NCBI RefSeq assembly: GCF_014358075.1
Contig: NZ_JACONT010000001.1
Coordinates: forward strand, 233,285-297,284
Reading direction: 5' to 3'
Length of the DNA stretch: 64,000 nucleotides
From: Sphingomonas albertensis
GTDB lineage: Bacteria; Pseudomonadota; Alphaproteobacteria; Sphingomonadales; Sphingomonadaceae
Positions 8,118 to 16,696 of this stretch are shown piece by piece (positions within the stretch are counted from its first letter, which is position 1; every line of letters begins with the position of its first letter). The position numbers and the translations under genes are program-made. Below the pieces are notes generated by a model. It did not search any database. It was not told where the DNA came from and saw only the letters and a list, made by a program, of their open reading frames with translations.

Positions 8118-8639
8118 ATGTCGATACTCATCAACGGGTTAGCAGTAGCGCCGCCTGACGACCCTCGTGTCTCGCTGCTCGATCTGCTGCGCGAGGGTCT
8201 GCATCTCTCCGGCACCAAGAAGGGCTGCAATCAGGGTGCGTGCGGCGCGTGCACCGTCCTCGTCGATGGCGAGCGGATCGTGTCCTGTCTCGCGCTCGCT
8301 GTTCAGTATGACGGGCGCGAGGTCACGACGATCGAGGGGCTGGCCGACGGCGATGCCCTGCATCCGTTGCAGCAGGCATTCATCGATCATGATGGGTTCC
8401 AGTGCGGCTACTGCACGCCGGGGCAGATCTGTTCGGCGATCGGCATGGCGGCGGAGGCCAAGCGCGGTGTGCCGAGCCATGTCAGCGCGGATCTCGCCGC
8501 CCACGTGACGCTGACCCGCGAGGAACTGCAGGAGCGGATGAGCGGCAATCTGTGCCGCTGCGGCGCGCATAACGGGATTATCGACGCGATCCGCGAAACC
8601 CTGACGTCCGAGCGCGGCCCGATGGAGATGGTGGTATGA
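8118..8639 (+). CDS. 2Fe-2S subunit of a xanthine-dehydrogenase-family Mo hydroxylase (PaoA-like, no export signal)
   Basis: This 173-residue protein has the two 2Fe-2S domains of molybdenum hydroxylase small subunits: a plant-ferredoxin-type cluster (KGCNQGACGACTV near 37-49) and a helical cluster domain ([12 protein letters not shown] near 97, CRCGAH near 149). It passes electrons from the Mo site to FAD. The ATG at 8118 has AGGAG seven bases upstream; an in-frame GTG at 8112 is too close to it. Unlike the paralogue at 39144-39800, it has no Tat leader, so this enzyme should be cytoplasmic. It overlaps the next gene by four bases. Confidence 0.92.
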   Translation: MSILINGLAVAPPDDPRVSLLDLLREGLHLSGTKKGCNQGACGACTVLVDGERIVSCLALAVQYDGREVTTIEGLADGDALHPLQQAFIDHDGFQCGYCTPGQICSAIGMAAEAKRGVPSHVSADLAAHVTLTREELQERMSGNLCRCGAHNGIIDAIRETLTSERGPMEMVV

Positions 8640-9622
8640 CCCCGTTTACGTATGCGCGGGCGGAAGACGCCGCCGATGCCTTGCGGCTAGGGCAGGCAAA
8701 CGCGACGGCCTATCTCGGCGGCGGCACCAATCTGGTCGACCTGATCCGCGAGACGGTCGCGCGTCCGACCGGGCTGGTCGACGTGACCGGACTGTCCGGC
8801 GGTATCGAGGAAACCGATGGCGGCGGCCTGATGATCGGCGCAGCAGTCCGCAACACGGCGCTTGCCGAGCATATCAAGGTTCGGAGGCGCTACCCGGTGC
8901 TGTCGCGCGCGATCCTGGCGGGCGCGTCGGCGCAGATCCGCAACATGGCGACCGTCGGCGGCAATCTGCTCCAGCGGACGCGGTGCACCTATTTCTACGA
9001 CACCGACGGTTCGCGGTGCAACAAGCGCATGCCGGGGTCTGGTTGCGACGCGATCGAAGGGTTCACGCGGGGGCACGCCATTCTCGGTGCATCCACGGAC
9101 TGCGTGGCGACGCACCCGTCGGACATGTGCGTGGCGCTCGCCGCACTCGACGCGATCGTTCACCTGCACGGGCGGGGCGGCGCGCGAACATTACCGTTCG
9201 TAGAACTGCACCGGTTGCCGGGCGATCGGCCGGAGTTCGATACCGTACTGGAACCGGGTGAACTGATCACTGCGATCGAACTGCCGCCGATGAGTTTGGC
9301 GGCCAACTCGACCTATCGCAAGGTGCGCGACCGGGCGAGCTATGCCTTCGCGCTGGTGTCGATCGCGGCGGCGCTGGAGATCGAGGGCGGACGCATCACG
9401 GACGTGCGGATCGCGCTGGGTGGGGTCGCGCACAAGCCGTGGCGGGCGTCGAAGGCGGAGGCCGCGTTACGGGGCGGACCCGCGACCGAAGAGGCGTTCC
9501 ATGCCGCCGCTGTCGCCGAGATGGCGGACGCGGTGCCGCTCCGCGACAACGGCTTCAAGATCGAACTGACCAAGCGCGCTCTCGTCGCCGTCCTTGGCGA
9601 CCTTGCCGGAGCAGCAGCATGA
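8636..9622 (+). CDS. FAD-binding subunit of Mo hydroxylase (PaoB-like, with extra Fe-S motif)
   Basis: This 328-residue protein has the FAD_binding_5 fold of the CoxM/XdhB family (AYLGGGTNLVDLI near 29, [15 protein letters not shown] near 104) and the CO dehydrogenase flavoprotein C-terminal domain. A cysteine-rich insert, CTYFYDTDGSRCNK followed by PGSGC, matches the loop that carries a 4Fe-4S cluster in E. coli PaoB. That points to the aldehyde-oxidoreductase branch rather than xanthine dehydrogenase. ATGA overlaps link it to both neighbours, giving a tightly coupled three-gene operon. Confidence 0.92.
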   Translation: MTPFTYARAEDAADALRLGQANATAYLGGGTNLVDLIRETVARPTGLVDVTGLSGGIEETDGGGLMIGAAVRNTALAEHIKVRRRYPVLSRAILAGASAQIRNMATVGGNLLQRTRCTYFYDTDGSRCNKRMPGSGCDAIEGFTRGHAILGASTDCVATHPSDMCVALAALDAIVHLHGRGGARTLPFVELHRLPGDRPEFDTVLEPGELITAIELPPMSLAANSTYRKVRDRASYAFALVSIAAALEIEGGRITDVRIALGGVAHKPWRASKAEAALRGGPATEEAFHAAAVAEMADAVPLRDNGFKIELTKRALVAVLGDLAGAAA

Positions 9623-11955
9623 GCATTGTCGATACGGTCAAGGAAACCGCGCAGGGTCTGGTGCAGGGCGCGATGAGCAAGCTGGTTCCAATGGCACCCG
9701 ACAGCTGGATTCCGGGCGGCTTGCCCGATCCGCTGATCCGTCAGCAGCACGGACTGATCGGCACGTCGGTGTCGCGGCTCGATGGTCCGCTAAAGGTGCG
9801 CGGTGCGGCGCCGTTCGCGGCGGAGTTTTCGCTGGAAGGCATGGTCTATACCGCGCTCGCTTATGCGACGATCCCGCGCGGGCGGATCGCGGCGATCGAC
9901 GTCGCGGCGGCCGAGGCGGCGCCGGGCGTCGTGCTGGTGATGACGCATCGCAACGCGCCGCGGATGAACAAGCCGGCGGTGTTCGGATCGTCGCCGACCG
10001 CCGCGGGCCCGGCGGACTTGCCGGTGATGCAGGACGACCGTGTTCACTGGAACGGCCAGCCGATCGCGCTGGTGCTCGCCGAGACGCAGGAGCAGGCCGA
10101 TCACGCGGCATCGCTGATCGTCCCGACCTATACTACCGAACCGTCGACCACGTCGTTCGAGGCAGCAAAGGCGGCGGGCCCGCAGCCGGGGCTGTTCATG
10201 GGGCAGCCGTTGCTGAACGAGATCGGCGACGCGGACGCCATGCTGGCGGCGGCACCGCACAAGGTCGATCACGTCTATCGCACGCCGCCTCACAACCACA
10301 ACGCGATCGAGCCGCATGCCGCGACGATCGCGTGGGTCGGCGACGACCTGATCGTCCACGACGCGAGCCAGCTCGTCACCGCTGCCGCACAGACGATTGC
10401 CGACGTGTTCGACCTGAAGGCGGGGCAGGTACGTCTTACCTCCCCGTTCGTGGGTGGAGGGTTCGGTGGCAAATGCCTGTGGGATCATCAGATTCTCGGC
10501 GCCGCCGCGGCCAAGCTGGCCGGGCGACCGGTTCGGATCACGCTGTCGCGTGAAGGCGTCTACCGCATCGTCGGTGGCCGGACGCTGACCGAACAGCGCG
10601 TCGCGATCGGGGCGGACGCCGATGGCCGCTTCAAGGCATTGATCCACACCGGGGTCGCCGCGATGACCCCGCACAACAACATGCCCGAGCCGTTCATCCT
10701 CGGCACGCGTGGCGGCTATGCAGCGGACAGCTTCAAGCTGTCGGTCGAGACCGTGACGATGAACATGCTCGCCAACACGTTCATGCGCGCGCCGGGCGAG
10801 TCCGTCGGCACCTTCGCGCTGGAATCCGCGATCGACGAACTGGCGATCGAACTCGACATCGACCCGATCGCGCTCCGCATCCGCAACGAGCCCGACAAGG
10901 ATCCCACCTCGGGCCTTCCGTTCTCGTCGCGGCATATCGTCGAGGCGTGGCGCACCGGAGCGGAGCGGTTCGGCTGGAGCGAGCGGAGTGCTCAGCCGGG
11001 TACGCGTCGGGAAGGCGAGTGGCTGATCGGCATGGGCTGCGCGACGGGGACCTATCCCTATTACCGGATGCCGGGGGCAGCCGCGCGGATCACGCTGCGC
11101 CGGGACGGACATGCGTTGGTCGAGGTTGCCGCGCAGGAAATGGGGATGGGCACCGCGACGACCACCGCGATGGTGGCAGCCGATCGGTTGGGGCTGCCGC
11201 TAGACTATGTCTCGGTCGGCTATGGCGATTCGATCATTCCCGGCGCGATCCTGGCCGGTGGATCGCAACAGACCGCAGCGATCGGCGCAGCCGTGATCGC
11301 CGCGCATCATGCGCTGGTCGCCGAACTGCTGAAGCTGGCGGGCAATGACTCGCCGCTCGCAGGTCTGTCGCCAGATGAGGTCGGAAGCGAGGACGGCGGG
11401 CTGACCAAGCTCGACGATCCCTCGCGGCGCGAGAGCTATGTCTCGATCCTGGAGCGGGCGCAGCGCGACAGCGTCGTCGTGACCGAGGAGGCATCGCAAC
11501 CGCTCGAATTGATGCACTGGTCGATGCATTCGCATAGTGCGCTGTTCTGCGAAGTGCGCGTCAACGCGGTTACCGGCGAAACGCGCGTCAGCCGTTTTCT
11601 GGGTGCGTTCGATTGCGGGCGGATCCTCAACCCGAAGACCGCGCGCAGCCAGTTCCGCGGCGGGATCATCATGGGGCTCGGCATGGCGTTGATGGAGGAG
11701 ACGCAGTTCGACGAGCGCAACGGCCGTATCATGAACCCGAGTTTGGCGGAGTATCATATGCCCGTGCATCTCGACGTGCCCGAGATCGACGTGATCTGGA
11801 CCGATATCGCCGACCCCCATACCCCGATGGGCGCGCACGGCGTGGGCGAGATCGGCATCACCGGAGTCGCGGCGGCGGTGGCGAATGCGATCTACAACGC
11901 CACGGGAAAACGCGTACGGGACTTGCCGATCACTTTGGACAAGGTGCTGATCTGA
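9619..11955 (+). CDS. Molybdopterin-binding subunit of Mo hydroxylase (PaoC-like)
   Basis: This 778-residue catalytic subunit belongs to the xanthine dehydrogenase/aldehyde oxidase family and probably oxidises an aldehyde or N-heterocycle with water. Landmarks are VGGGFGGKCLWDHQ near 279, the MRAPGES segment near 390, and GVGEIGITGVAAAVANAI near the C-terminus, whose glutamate is the conserved catalytic base. The ATG at 9619 overlaps the previous stop; an in-frame ATG 180 bases earlier would lie deep inside that gene. The substrate cannot be read from sequence. No XdhC/PaoD-type cofactor-insertion gene is present here. Confidence 0.92.
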   Translation: MSIVDTVKETAQGLVQGAMSKLVPMAPDSWIPGGLPDPLIRQQHGLIGTSVSRLDGPLKVRGAAPFAAEFSLEGMVYTALAYATIPRGRIAAIDVAAAEAAPGVVLVMTHRNAPRMNKPAVFGSSPTAAGPADLPVMQDDRVHWNGQPIALVLAETQEQADHAASLIVPTYTTEPSTTSFEAAKAAGPQPGLFMGQPLLNEIGDADAMLAAAPHKVDHVYRTPPHNHNAIEPHAATIAWVGDDLIVHDASQLVTAAAQTIADVFDLKAGQVRLTSPFVGGGFGGKCLWDHQILGAAAAKLAGRPVRITLSREGVYRIVGGRTLTEQRVAIGADADGRFKALIHTGVAAMTPHNNMPEPFILGTRGGYAADSFKLSVETVTMNMLANTFMRAPGESVGTFALESAIDELAIELDIDPIALRIRNEPDKDPTSGLPFSSRHIVEAWRTGAERFGWSERSAQPGTRREGEWLIGMGCATGTYPYYRMPGAAARITLRRDGHALVEVAAQEMGMGTATTTAMVAADRLGLPLDYVSVGYGDSIIPGAILAGGSQQTAAIGAAVIAAHHALVAELLKLAGNDSPLAGLSPDEVGSEDGGLTKLDDPSRRESYVSILERAQRDSVVVTEEASQPLELMHWSMHSHSALFCEVRVNAVTGETRVSRFLGAFDCGRILNPKTARSQFRGGIIMGLGMALMEETQFDERNGRIMNPSLAEYHMPVHLDVPEIDVIWTDIADPHTPMGAHGVGEIGITGVAAAVANAIYNATGKRVRDLPITLDKVLI

Positions 11956-12028
11956 CAGAACAGCGTCGCCGGTCGGTCCTTCCTGCGTCTGTCTACGGTT
12001 TGCTGGCTTGGCGGGGGAAAGTTGCGCG

Positions 12029-13144
12029 ATGGCATTGCGGTACGTTTGGACGGTGTGCCTTGTCGGCCTGATGATCCTCGGAACGCCGGGAGCGACTGCC
12101 GCAAAGAATGCGCCAGCCAAACGCCTCGTCATAATTGATGACGACGTCGTTGGACTGAACGGTGCGCCCGTGCTGCTGCTCCAGGCGCCCGATGTCGAGG
12201 TGCTCGGGATCACGACGACTAGCGGCTCGGTATGGCGCGACACCGCCACGGCGTACGCATTGCGGACGGTCGAAATCCTCGGGCGTACCGACGTGCCGGT
12301 TGTGCCGGGCGCGACCTATCCGCTGCACAACACCCAGGAGTTGACCAAGCGGTGGGAGGGGCTGTACGGACGGCTCGAGTTCAAGGGGCCGTGGACCGAG
12401 CCCGTGTCCGGCGGTTCGCTCGGTACGCCGTCGCCTTCGGTCGTGCCCAGCCTGCCGATCGGCGATCCCGTCACCGGGCCTTCCCGCGAGATCGCCGCCG
12501 CGTTCCTCGTCCGAATGGTCCGCGCATACCCGCACCAGATCACGCTGTTCGCTACGGGTCCGATGACCAACATCGCGATCGCGCAGAGCCTCGATCCGAG
12601 TTTTGCCGCGAATGTGAAGGAACTGGTCTACATGGGCGGTAGTCTCAATCCGCAACAGACGCTCGACACGCCGGCGGCCGCGGCGTTCGCGCGTGAGTTC
12701 GTCAATACGCCGCGGCGTGAATTCAATATCCGTTGGGACCCCGAAGCGGCGCGGATCATGGCGCACGGGGCGTGGCCGAAGGTGACGATGGTGCCGGTCG
12801 ATCCGTCGACCGGGACCCAGTGGACGCGCAGCTTTCTCGACAGCTTGAAGCCCGCTCGTACCACGCTCACAGAAACGCTCCAGACCGGGCTCGAACCGGG
12901 TTTTCCGATGTGGGACGAGATTGCGGCGATGGTCTGGCTGGAGCCGTCCATCGTCACGCGAGCGGAAACGCTCTACGTCGATTTCGACACGAACCAGACC
13001 GCTGGCTACGGCGATACGCTGTCATGGCATGACGCGTACCGCCCGCATCTGGGAGAACGCGCGCAGAGTGTCGTGCTTCGTGTCGACCGCGCGAAGCTGG
13101 AGGCAGGCATGCGTGCGCTCTACATGCGGCCTTTACCGCGCTGA
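12029..13144 (+). CDS. Exported nucleoside hydrolase-like protein
   Basis: This 371-residue protein has a signal peptide (hydrophobic CLVGLMILG, then ATAAK near residue 25) and the inosine-uridine nucleoside hydrolase fold, so it may split nucleosides in the periplasm. Family features are VLGITTTSGSVWRD, GPMTNIAIAQSLDP, NIRWDPEAARIM and a C-terminal SWHDAYRP. The N-terminal metal-binding loop is unusual: families read DxDPGxDDA, but here it is DDDVVGLNGA, losing the second acidic pair. Activity may therefore be altered. The ATG at 12029 has GGGGGAAA upstream. It follows the Mo-hydroxylase operon by 73 bases and precedes a TonB receptor. Confidence 0.82.
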   Translation: MALRYVWTVCLVGLMILGTPGATAAKNAPAKRLVIIDDDVVGLNGAPVLLLQAPDVEVLGITTTSGSVWRDTATAYALRTVEILGRTDVPVVPGATYPLHNTQELTKRWEGLYGRLEFKGPWTEPVSGGSLGTPSPSVVPSLPIGDPVTGPSREIAAAFLVRMVRAYPHQITLFATGPMTNIAIAQSLDPSFAANVKELVYMGGSLNPQQTLDTPAAAAFAREFVNTPRREFNIRWDPEAARIMAHGAWPKVTMVPVDPSTGTQWTRSFLDSLKPARTTLTETLQTGLEPGFPMWDEIAAMVWLEPSIVTRAETLYVDFDTNQTAGYGDTLSWHDAYRPHLGERAQSVVLRVDRAKLEAGMRALYMRPLPR

Positions 13145-13333
13145 ACCTCGCCGCGCCGATGTTGCCGACTGGTACTGAGCCGACTGGGGCAAAGATGTCG
13201 CGGTGGTCGGCAAAAGTGCATCGGGCCTGATCCGCCCTATTGCCGCACGTTACAGTGGTGTTACCGATCGGTGACGGGTCCGGGGCACACGGATCGACGC
13301 AGGAGGATGCTCGAAACCCAAGGGGGACCATCC
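13145..13333 (+). other. Spacer between nucleoside hydrolase-like gene and TonB receptor
   Basis: These 189 bases contain the receptor's ribosome site (AGGGGGA at 13321-13327). I see no terminator, riboswitch or small gene, so the receptor may have its own promoter or be co-transcribed with the upstream gene. Confidence 0.4.
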
Positions 13334-15616
13334 ATGATTCGCTTGCCCGTTCGTACGTCTGCCATCGCCCGCCTGCTGGCCGCCAGCGCGCCGTTACTCG
13401 CTTTCGCCGTACCTGCCGCCGCACAGGACCAGGCCCCGACAGGCCAGGCCGTCGGTGCTCCGGACAGCGATCAGGGTCTTGGCGAGATCGTCGTGACAGC
13501 GACCCGCCGGCAGGAATCTTCGAAGGACGTCCCGCTCGCGGTCACCGCGATCAGCGGCGAGAAGCTCGACGTGCTCAACTCGAGCGGCCTGGATATCCGG
13601 TTCCTCGCCGGTCGCACGCCGAGCCTACAGGTGGAGTCGTCGTTCGGCCGTACCTTCCCGCGCTTCTACATCCGCGGGCTCGGCAACACCGATTTCGATC
13701 CCAACGCAGCGCAGCCCGTCTCGGTCGTCTATGACGACGTCGCGCTCGAAAATCCGATGCTGAAGTCTTTCCCGGTATTCGATCTGCAGAGCGTCGAGGT
13801 TCTTCGTGGTCCGCAGGGCACGCTGTTCGGGCGCAACACGCCGGCGGGGGTCGTGAAGATCAATTCCGCCAAGCCCAATCCCGACAAGGTGTCAGGCTAC
13901 GCGACCGGATCCTGGGCGACCTACAACACCATCAACGGCGAGGCGGCGATCAATCTGCCGATCGGCAACGGCTTCGCGTTCCGCGCGTCTGGCTTGATCC
14001 AGTCGCGCGACGATTGGGTCACCAACGACTCCGCCACGGGTAACGCCGACCGCAAGCTCGAAGGCTATCGCGACGTCGCCGGCCGCTTCCAGCTCGGCTA
14101 TACCAGCAGCGATTTCAACGCGTTGCTGAACGTCCACGTCCGCGACCTAACCGGGTCACCGCGCATCTTCCGCGCCGGGTTGTTCAAGCCGGGCACCAAC
14201 GACTTCAACACCGGCTTCGACCCGAAGCATGCTGCGCTCGACGGCTATACCAGCCAGAGCCTGACGCAGTGGGGCACGAACCTGCGCCTCGACTATCATC
14301 TCGACGGCATCGGCACCTTCTACTCGGTCACAGGCTATGAACAGGCCAAGGTCGAGAGCACCGGCGATGTCGACGGCGGCAACAACTACACGTTCCTTGG
14401 CGGCACGATCGGCGCGATCGGCGTCGGACTGTTCCCGTCGAACACCGGCGGCCTCACCAAGCCGAAGGAGTTCAGCCAGGAACTGCGCTACGCGAGCGAG
14501 GACATGAACGGCATCCGCCTTCAGGGCGGGCTGTATTATTTCCATCAGACGTTGCGGTACAATCAGTACGACTATGCGTTCGGCGGCACCGGTTCGCGCG
14601 CGACCGACCTGACGCAAGATATCTTCCACGACAATCGCAACGAGAATTACGGCGCGTTCGCGTCGATCGAGGCGAAGCTGACCGAGTTGCTGACGTTGCG
14701 CGCCGGCGTCCGCTATTCGCACGACTACCGCAACGACCTCGTCACCGCGCCGATCCCCGGCACCGGGATCAGCGACACGCTGCCGGCCCGCGCGGTGGTT
14801 CGCGGTTCGAACGTCACCTGGGACGCCAGCGCAACCTACGAACTGACGCCGGCAATCAACGTCTATTCGCGGCTCGCGACCGGCTATCAGGGCCCGGCGA
14901 TCCAGGATCGCGTGACTTTCGGCAGCGTCCAGAGCACAGCGCCCAAGCAGACCACCTTCTCGGGCGAAAGCGGGTTCAAGGGCACGCTGCTCGATCGGAA
15001 AGTGAACTTCTCGCTCGACGCTTATTGGTACAGCACCAAGGACCTGCAGATCACCGCGGTCGGCGGCAGCAGCAATTCGGCACGGCTGATCAGCGCGAAC
15101 AAGGCGATCGGCTACGGCGTCGAGGGCGAATTCGAGGCGCGGCCATTGCCAGATCTCACGCTGACCGCGAGCGGCAGCTACAACTTCACCGAAATCCGCG
15201 ATCGGAACATCGGCGTCGGGGTATGCGCGACCTGCACGGTACTCGATCCGATCGTCAACGGGTTCGCGGTGATCGACGGCAACGATCTTCCCCAGGCGCC
15301 GCGCTGGATCGCCAACTGGACGGCGCGCTACGGGATCCCGCTCGGTAACGGCGGGGAAGTCTATGCCTATACCGACTGGGTCTATCGCAGCCGCATCAAC
15401 TTCTTCCTGTACGAGGCCGTCGAATTCACCGGCAAGTCGTCCCTCGAAGGCGGCCTGAAGGTCGGCTACAAGTCGCCGCAGGGGTATGAAGTCGGCGCCT
15501 TCGTCCGCAACATCACCAACCAGTATCGCAGCATCAGCGCGATCGACTTCAACAACCTGACCGGCATGATCAACGAACCGCGGATCATCGGCGGTCAGTT
15601 CAAGGTCGCATTCTGA
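13334..15616 (+). CDS. TonB-dependent outer-membrane receptor
   Basis: This 760-residue receptor has a signal peptide ending AVPAAAQD near residue 32, a TonB box (GEIVVTATRR), a plug domain with FYIRGLGNTDFD and VEVLRGPQGTLFGRNTPAG, and a beta-barrel ending in the aromatic residue of FKVAF. It belongs to the large sphingomonad receptor class that imports unknown small substrates. The ATG at 13334 has AGGGGGA upstream. The upstream exported nucleoside hydrolase-like gene suggests, weakly, that it takes up nucleosides or purine derivatives. Confidence 0.93.
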   Translation: MIRLPVRTSAIARLLAASAPLLAFAVPAAAQDQAPTGQAVGAPDSDQGLGEIVVTATRRQESSKDVPLAVTAISGEKLDVLNSSGLDIRFLAGRTPSLQVESSFGRTFPRFYIRGLGNTDFDPNAAQPVSVVYDDVALENPMLKSFPVFDLQSVEVLRGPQGTLFGRNTPAGVVKINSAKPNPDKVSGYATGSWATYNTINGEAAINLPIGNGFAFRASGLIQSRDDWVTNDSATGNADRKLEGYRDVAGRFQLGYTSSDFNALLNVHVRDLTGSPRIFRAGLFKPGTNDFNTGFDPKHAALDGYTSQSLTQWGTNLRLDYHLDGIGTFYSVTGYEQAKVESTGDVDGGNNYTFLGGTIGAIGVGLFPSNTGGLTKPKEFSQELRYASEDMNGIRLQGGLYYFHQTLRYNQYDYAFGGTGSRATDLTQDIFHDNRNENYGAFASIEAKLTELLTLRAGVRYSHDYRNDLVTAPIPGTGISDTLPARAVVRGSNVTWDASATYELTPAINVYSRLATGYQGPAIQDRVTFGSVQSTAPKQTTFSGESGFKGTLLDRKVNFSLDAYWYSTKDLQITAVGGSSNSARLISANKAIGYGVEGEFEARPLPDLTLTASGSYNFTEIRDRNIGVGVCATCTVLDPIVNGFAVIDGNDLPQAPRWIANWTARYGIPLGNGGEVYAYTDWVYRSRINFFLYEAVEFTGKSSLEGGLKVGYKSPQGYEVGAFVRNITNQYRSISAIDFNNLTGMINEPRIIGGQFKVAF

Positions 15617-15636
15617 CCGGTCGCGGCGCCGTTCGT

Positions 15637-15655
15637 CGAGGCGGGCGGCGCCTCG
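15637..15655. terminator. Hairpin between convergent TonB receptor and DUF3617 genes
   Basis: CGAGGCG and CGCCTCG form a 7-bp stem with a 5-base loop in the 45-base convergent gap. There is no T-tract, so it may be a weak bidirectional terminator. Confidence 0.5.
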
Positions 15656-15661
15656 AGGCGG

Positions 15662-16117
15662 TTACTTGCGGCAGGCGCCTGCGACGTGCGACGCGGACTG
15701 ATCGATCGTGATCGCTAGCGGGCCCTTGGGGGCTTGTCCGGCCATTTTCAGTCGTCCGGTGAATCCGTTGGCGGTGTAGGTGCCGGCGCGCGTGATCTGC
15801 ATCGGACCGCCCTTTTTCTGCGGGCAGGTCAGCGTCTGCGCGTAACGACCGCCGGCGATCTGCACGTGGTCGACCCGGCATTGCGCCTTCGGGTCGGGGA
15901 CCAGCAGCGCCGCGACGCCGGTCTCGGCCGATACCGGCGTCACGCACTTGTGCTCGGTCTTGGAGCGACCCTTCATCATCTTCAACAGGAAGCCCGGTGC
16001 GCCGGGTATGACCAGATCGACCGCGGTGGAGACGATATCCCAACGGCCTGGAGCGATGCTCTGGGCCGGGGCTGCGGCCGGTGTGACGAGAAGAATAAGA
16101 CCGAGATATTTGCGCAT
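15662..16117 (-). CDS. DUF3617-family exported protein
   Basis: This 151-residue protein has a short signal peptide (MRKYLGLILLVTPAAAPAQS) and the pattern of DUF3617 proteins: GRWDIVSTAVD near the mature N-terminus, then paired cysteines in EHKCVTP, AQCRVD, TLTCPQ and GACRK, and a TYTANGFTGRLKM strand. The family is periplasmic and of unknown function; four cysteines suggest two disulfides. The ATG at 16117 is preferred over an upstream in-frame start because the signal peptide begins there. It converges on the TonB receptor. Confidence 0.78.
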   Translation of the reverse strand: MRKYLGLILLVTPAAAPAQSIAPGRWDIVSTAVDLVIPGAPGFLLKMMKGRSKTEHKCVTPVSAETGVAALLVPDPKAQCRVDHVQIAGGRYAQTLTCPQKKGGPMQITRAGTYTANGFTGRLKMAGQAPKGPLAITIDQSASHVAGACRK

Positions 16118-16342
16118 GTCGCCACAGTGACGCAGGTGCGGGCGGGGCGCAACCGGGTTCGCTGGTGCTTGCAGCCACGGAGGAAAGGGCCGGATCGTCG
16201 ACACTTACGAGGTCCGCGCTGCGCACGTCATCGTCCGGTCCATCCCCCGGGGGCGGCGACGGATGGCGAGGCATCGGCAAGATCTTCGCGCTGAGACCCG
16301 CAATGATTTGCGTGAAACGTCCGCCGGCGCTTAGGATGGGCT

Positions 16343-16678
16343 ATGGAAAACACCGCACCCTCGCTCGACCTGTTCACCCTTCTCGAAATCGCGCTGGAGG
16401 AGCGCAACGAGGCCGCCGAGGCGTTCGATATCTTCAAGCAGGATGCCGTGATGGCGCATGCGCCGGAAGCCGGACACGAACCGGCCGTCACGAGCGAGGA
16501 CGCGGCAAAGGCGGCGGCCGAGGAAGTCGACGGCTTCAGCGCGGAAGTCAGTGGCTTGCTCCAGGCCGCTTCGGACGAGGACCTGTCCTCTGCCTACCGG
16601 CAATCGGGCGGCGAGGTCGGTAATCCGGTTGCCGAGGCGCTGCTCGGCGAACTCAAGCGTCGCAACCTGGGTATCTGA
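16343..16678 (+). CDS. Small acidic helical protein of unknown function
   Basis: This predicted 111-residue protein begins at the ATG at 16343. It is strongly acidic, with long helix-prone stretches (LFTLLEIALEERNEAAEAFD and EDAAKAAAEEVDGFSAEVSG), no signal peptide and no cysteine. I do not recognise the family. It stands alone on plus between the DUF3617 and acylase genes and ends 18 bases before the acylase stop. Codon use matches its neighbours, supporting a real gene. Confidence 0.6.
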   Translation: MENTAPSLDLFTLLEIALEERNEAAEAFDIFKQDAVMAHAPEAGHEPAVTSEDAAKAAAEEVDGFSAEVSGLLQAASDEDLSSAYRQSGGEVGNPVAEALLGELKRRNLGI

Positions 16679-16696
16679 CCTGGCCTGTCCCTGCGG

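Noticed and set aside
9439..9618. An N-terminal extension of the first Mo-hydroxylase catalytic subunit
   Set aside because: It lies inside the FAD subunit gene in another frame; ATG 9619 gives the usual four-base overlap.
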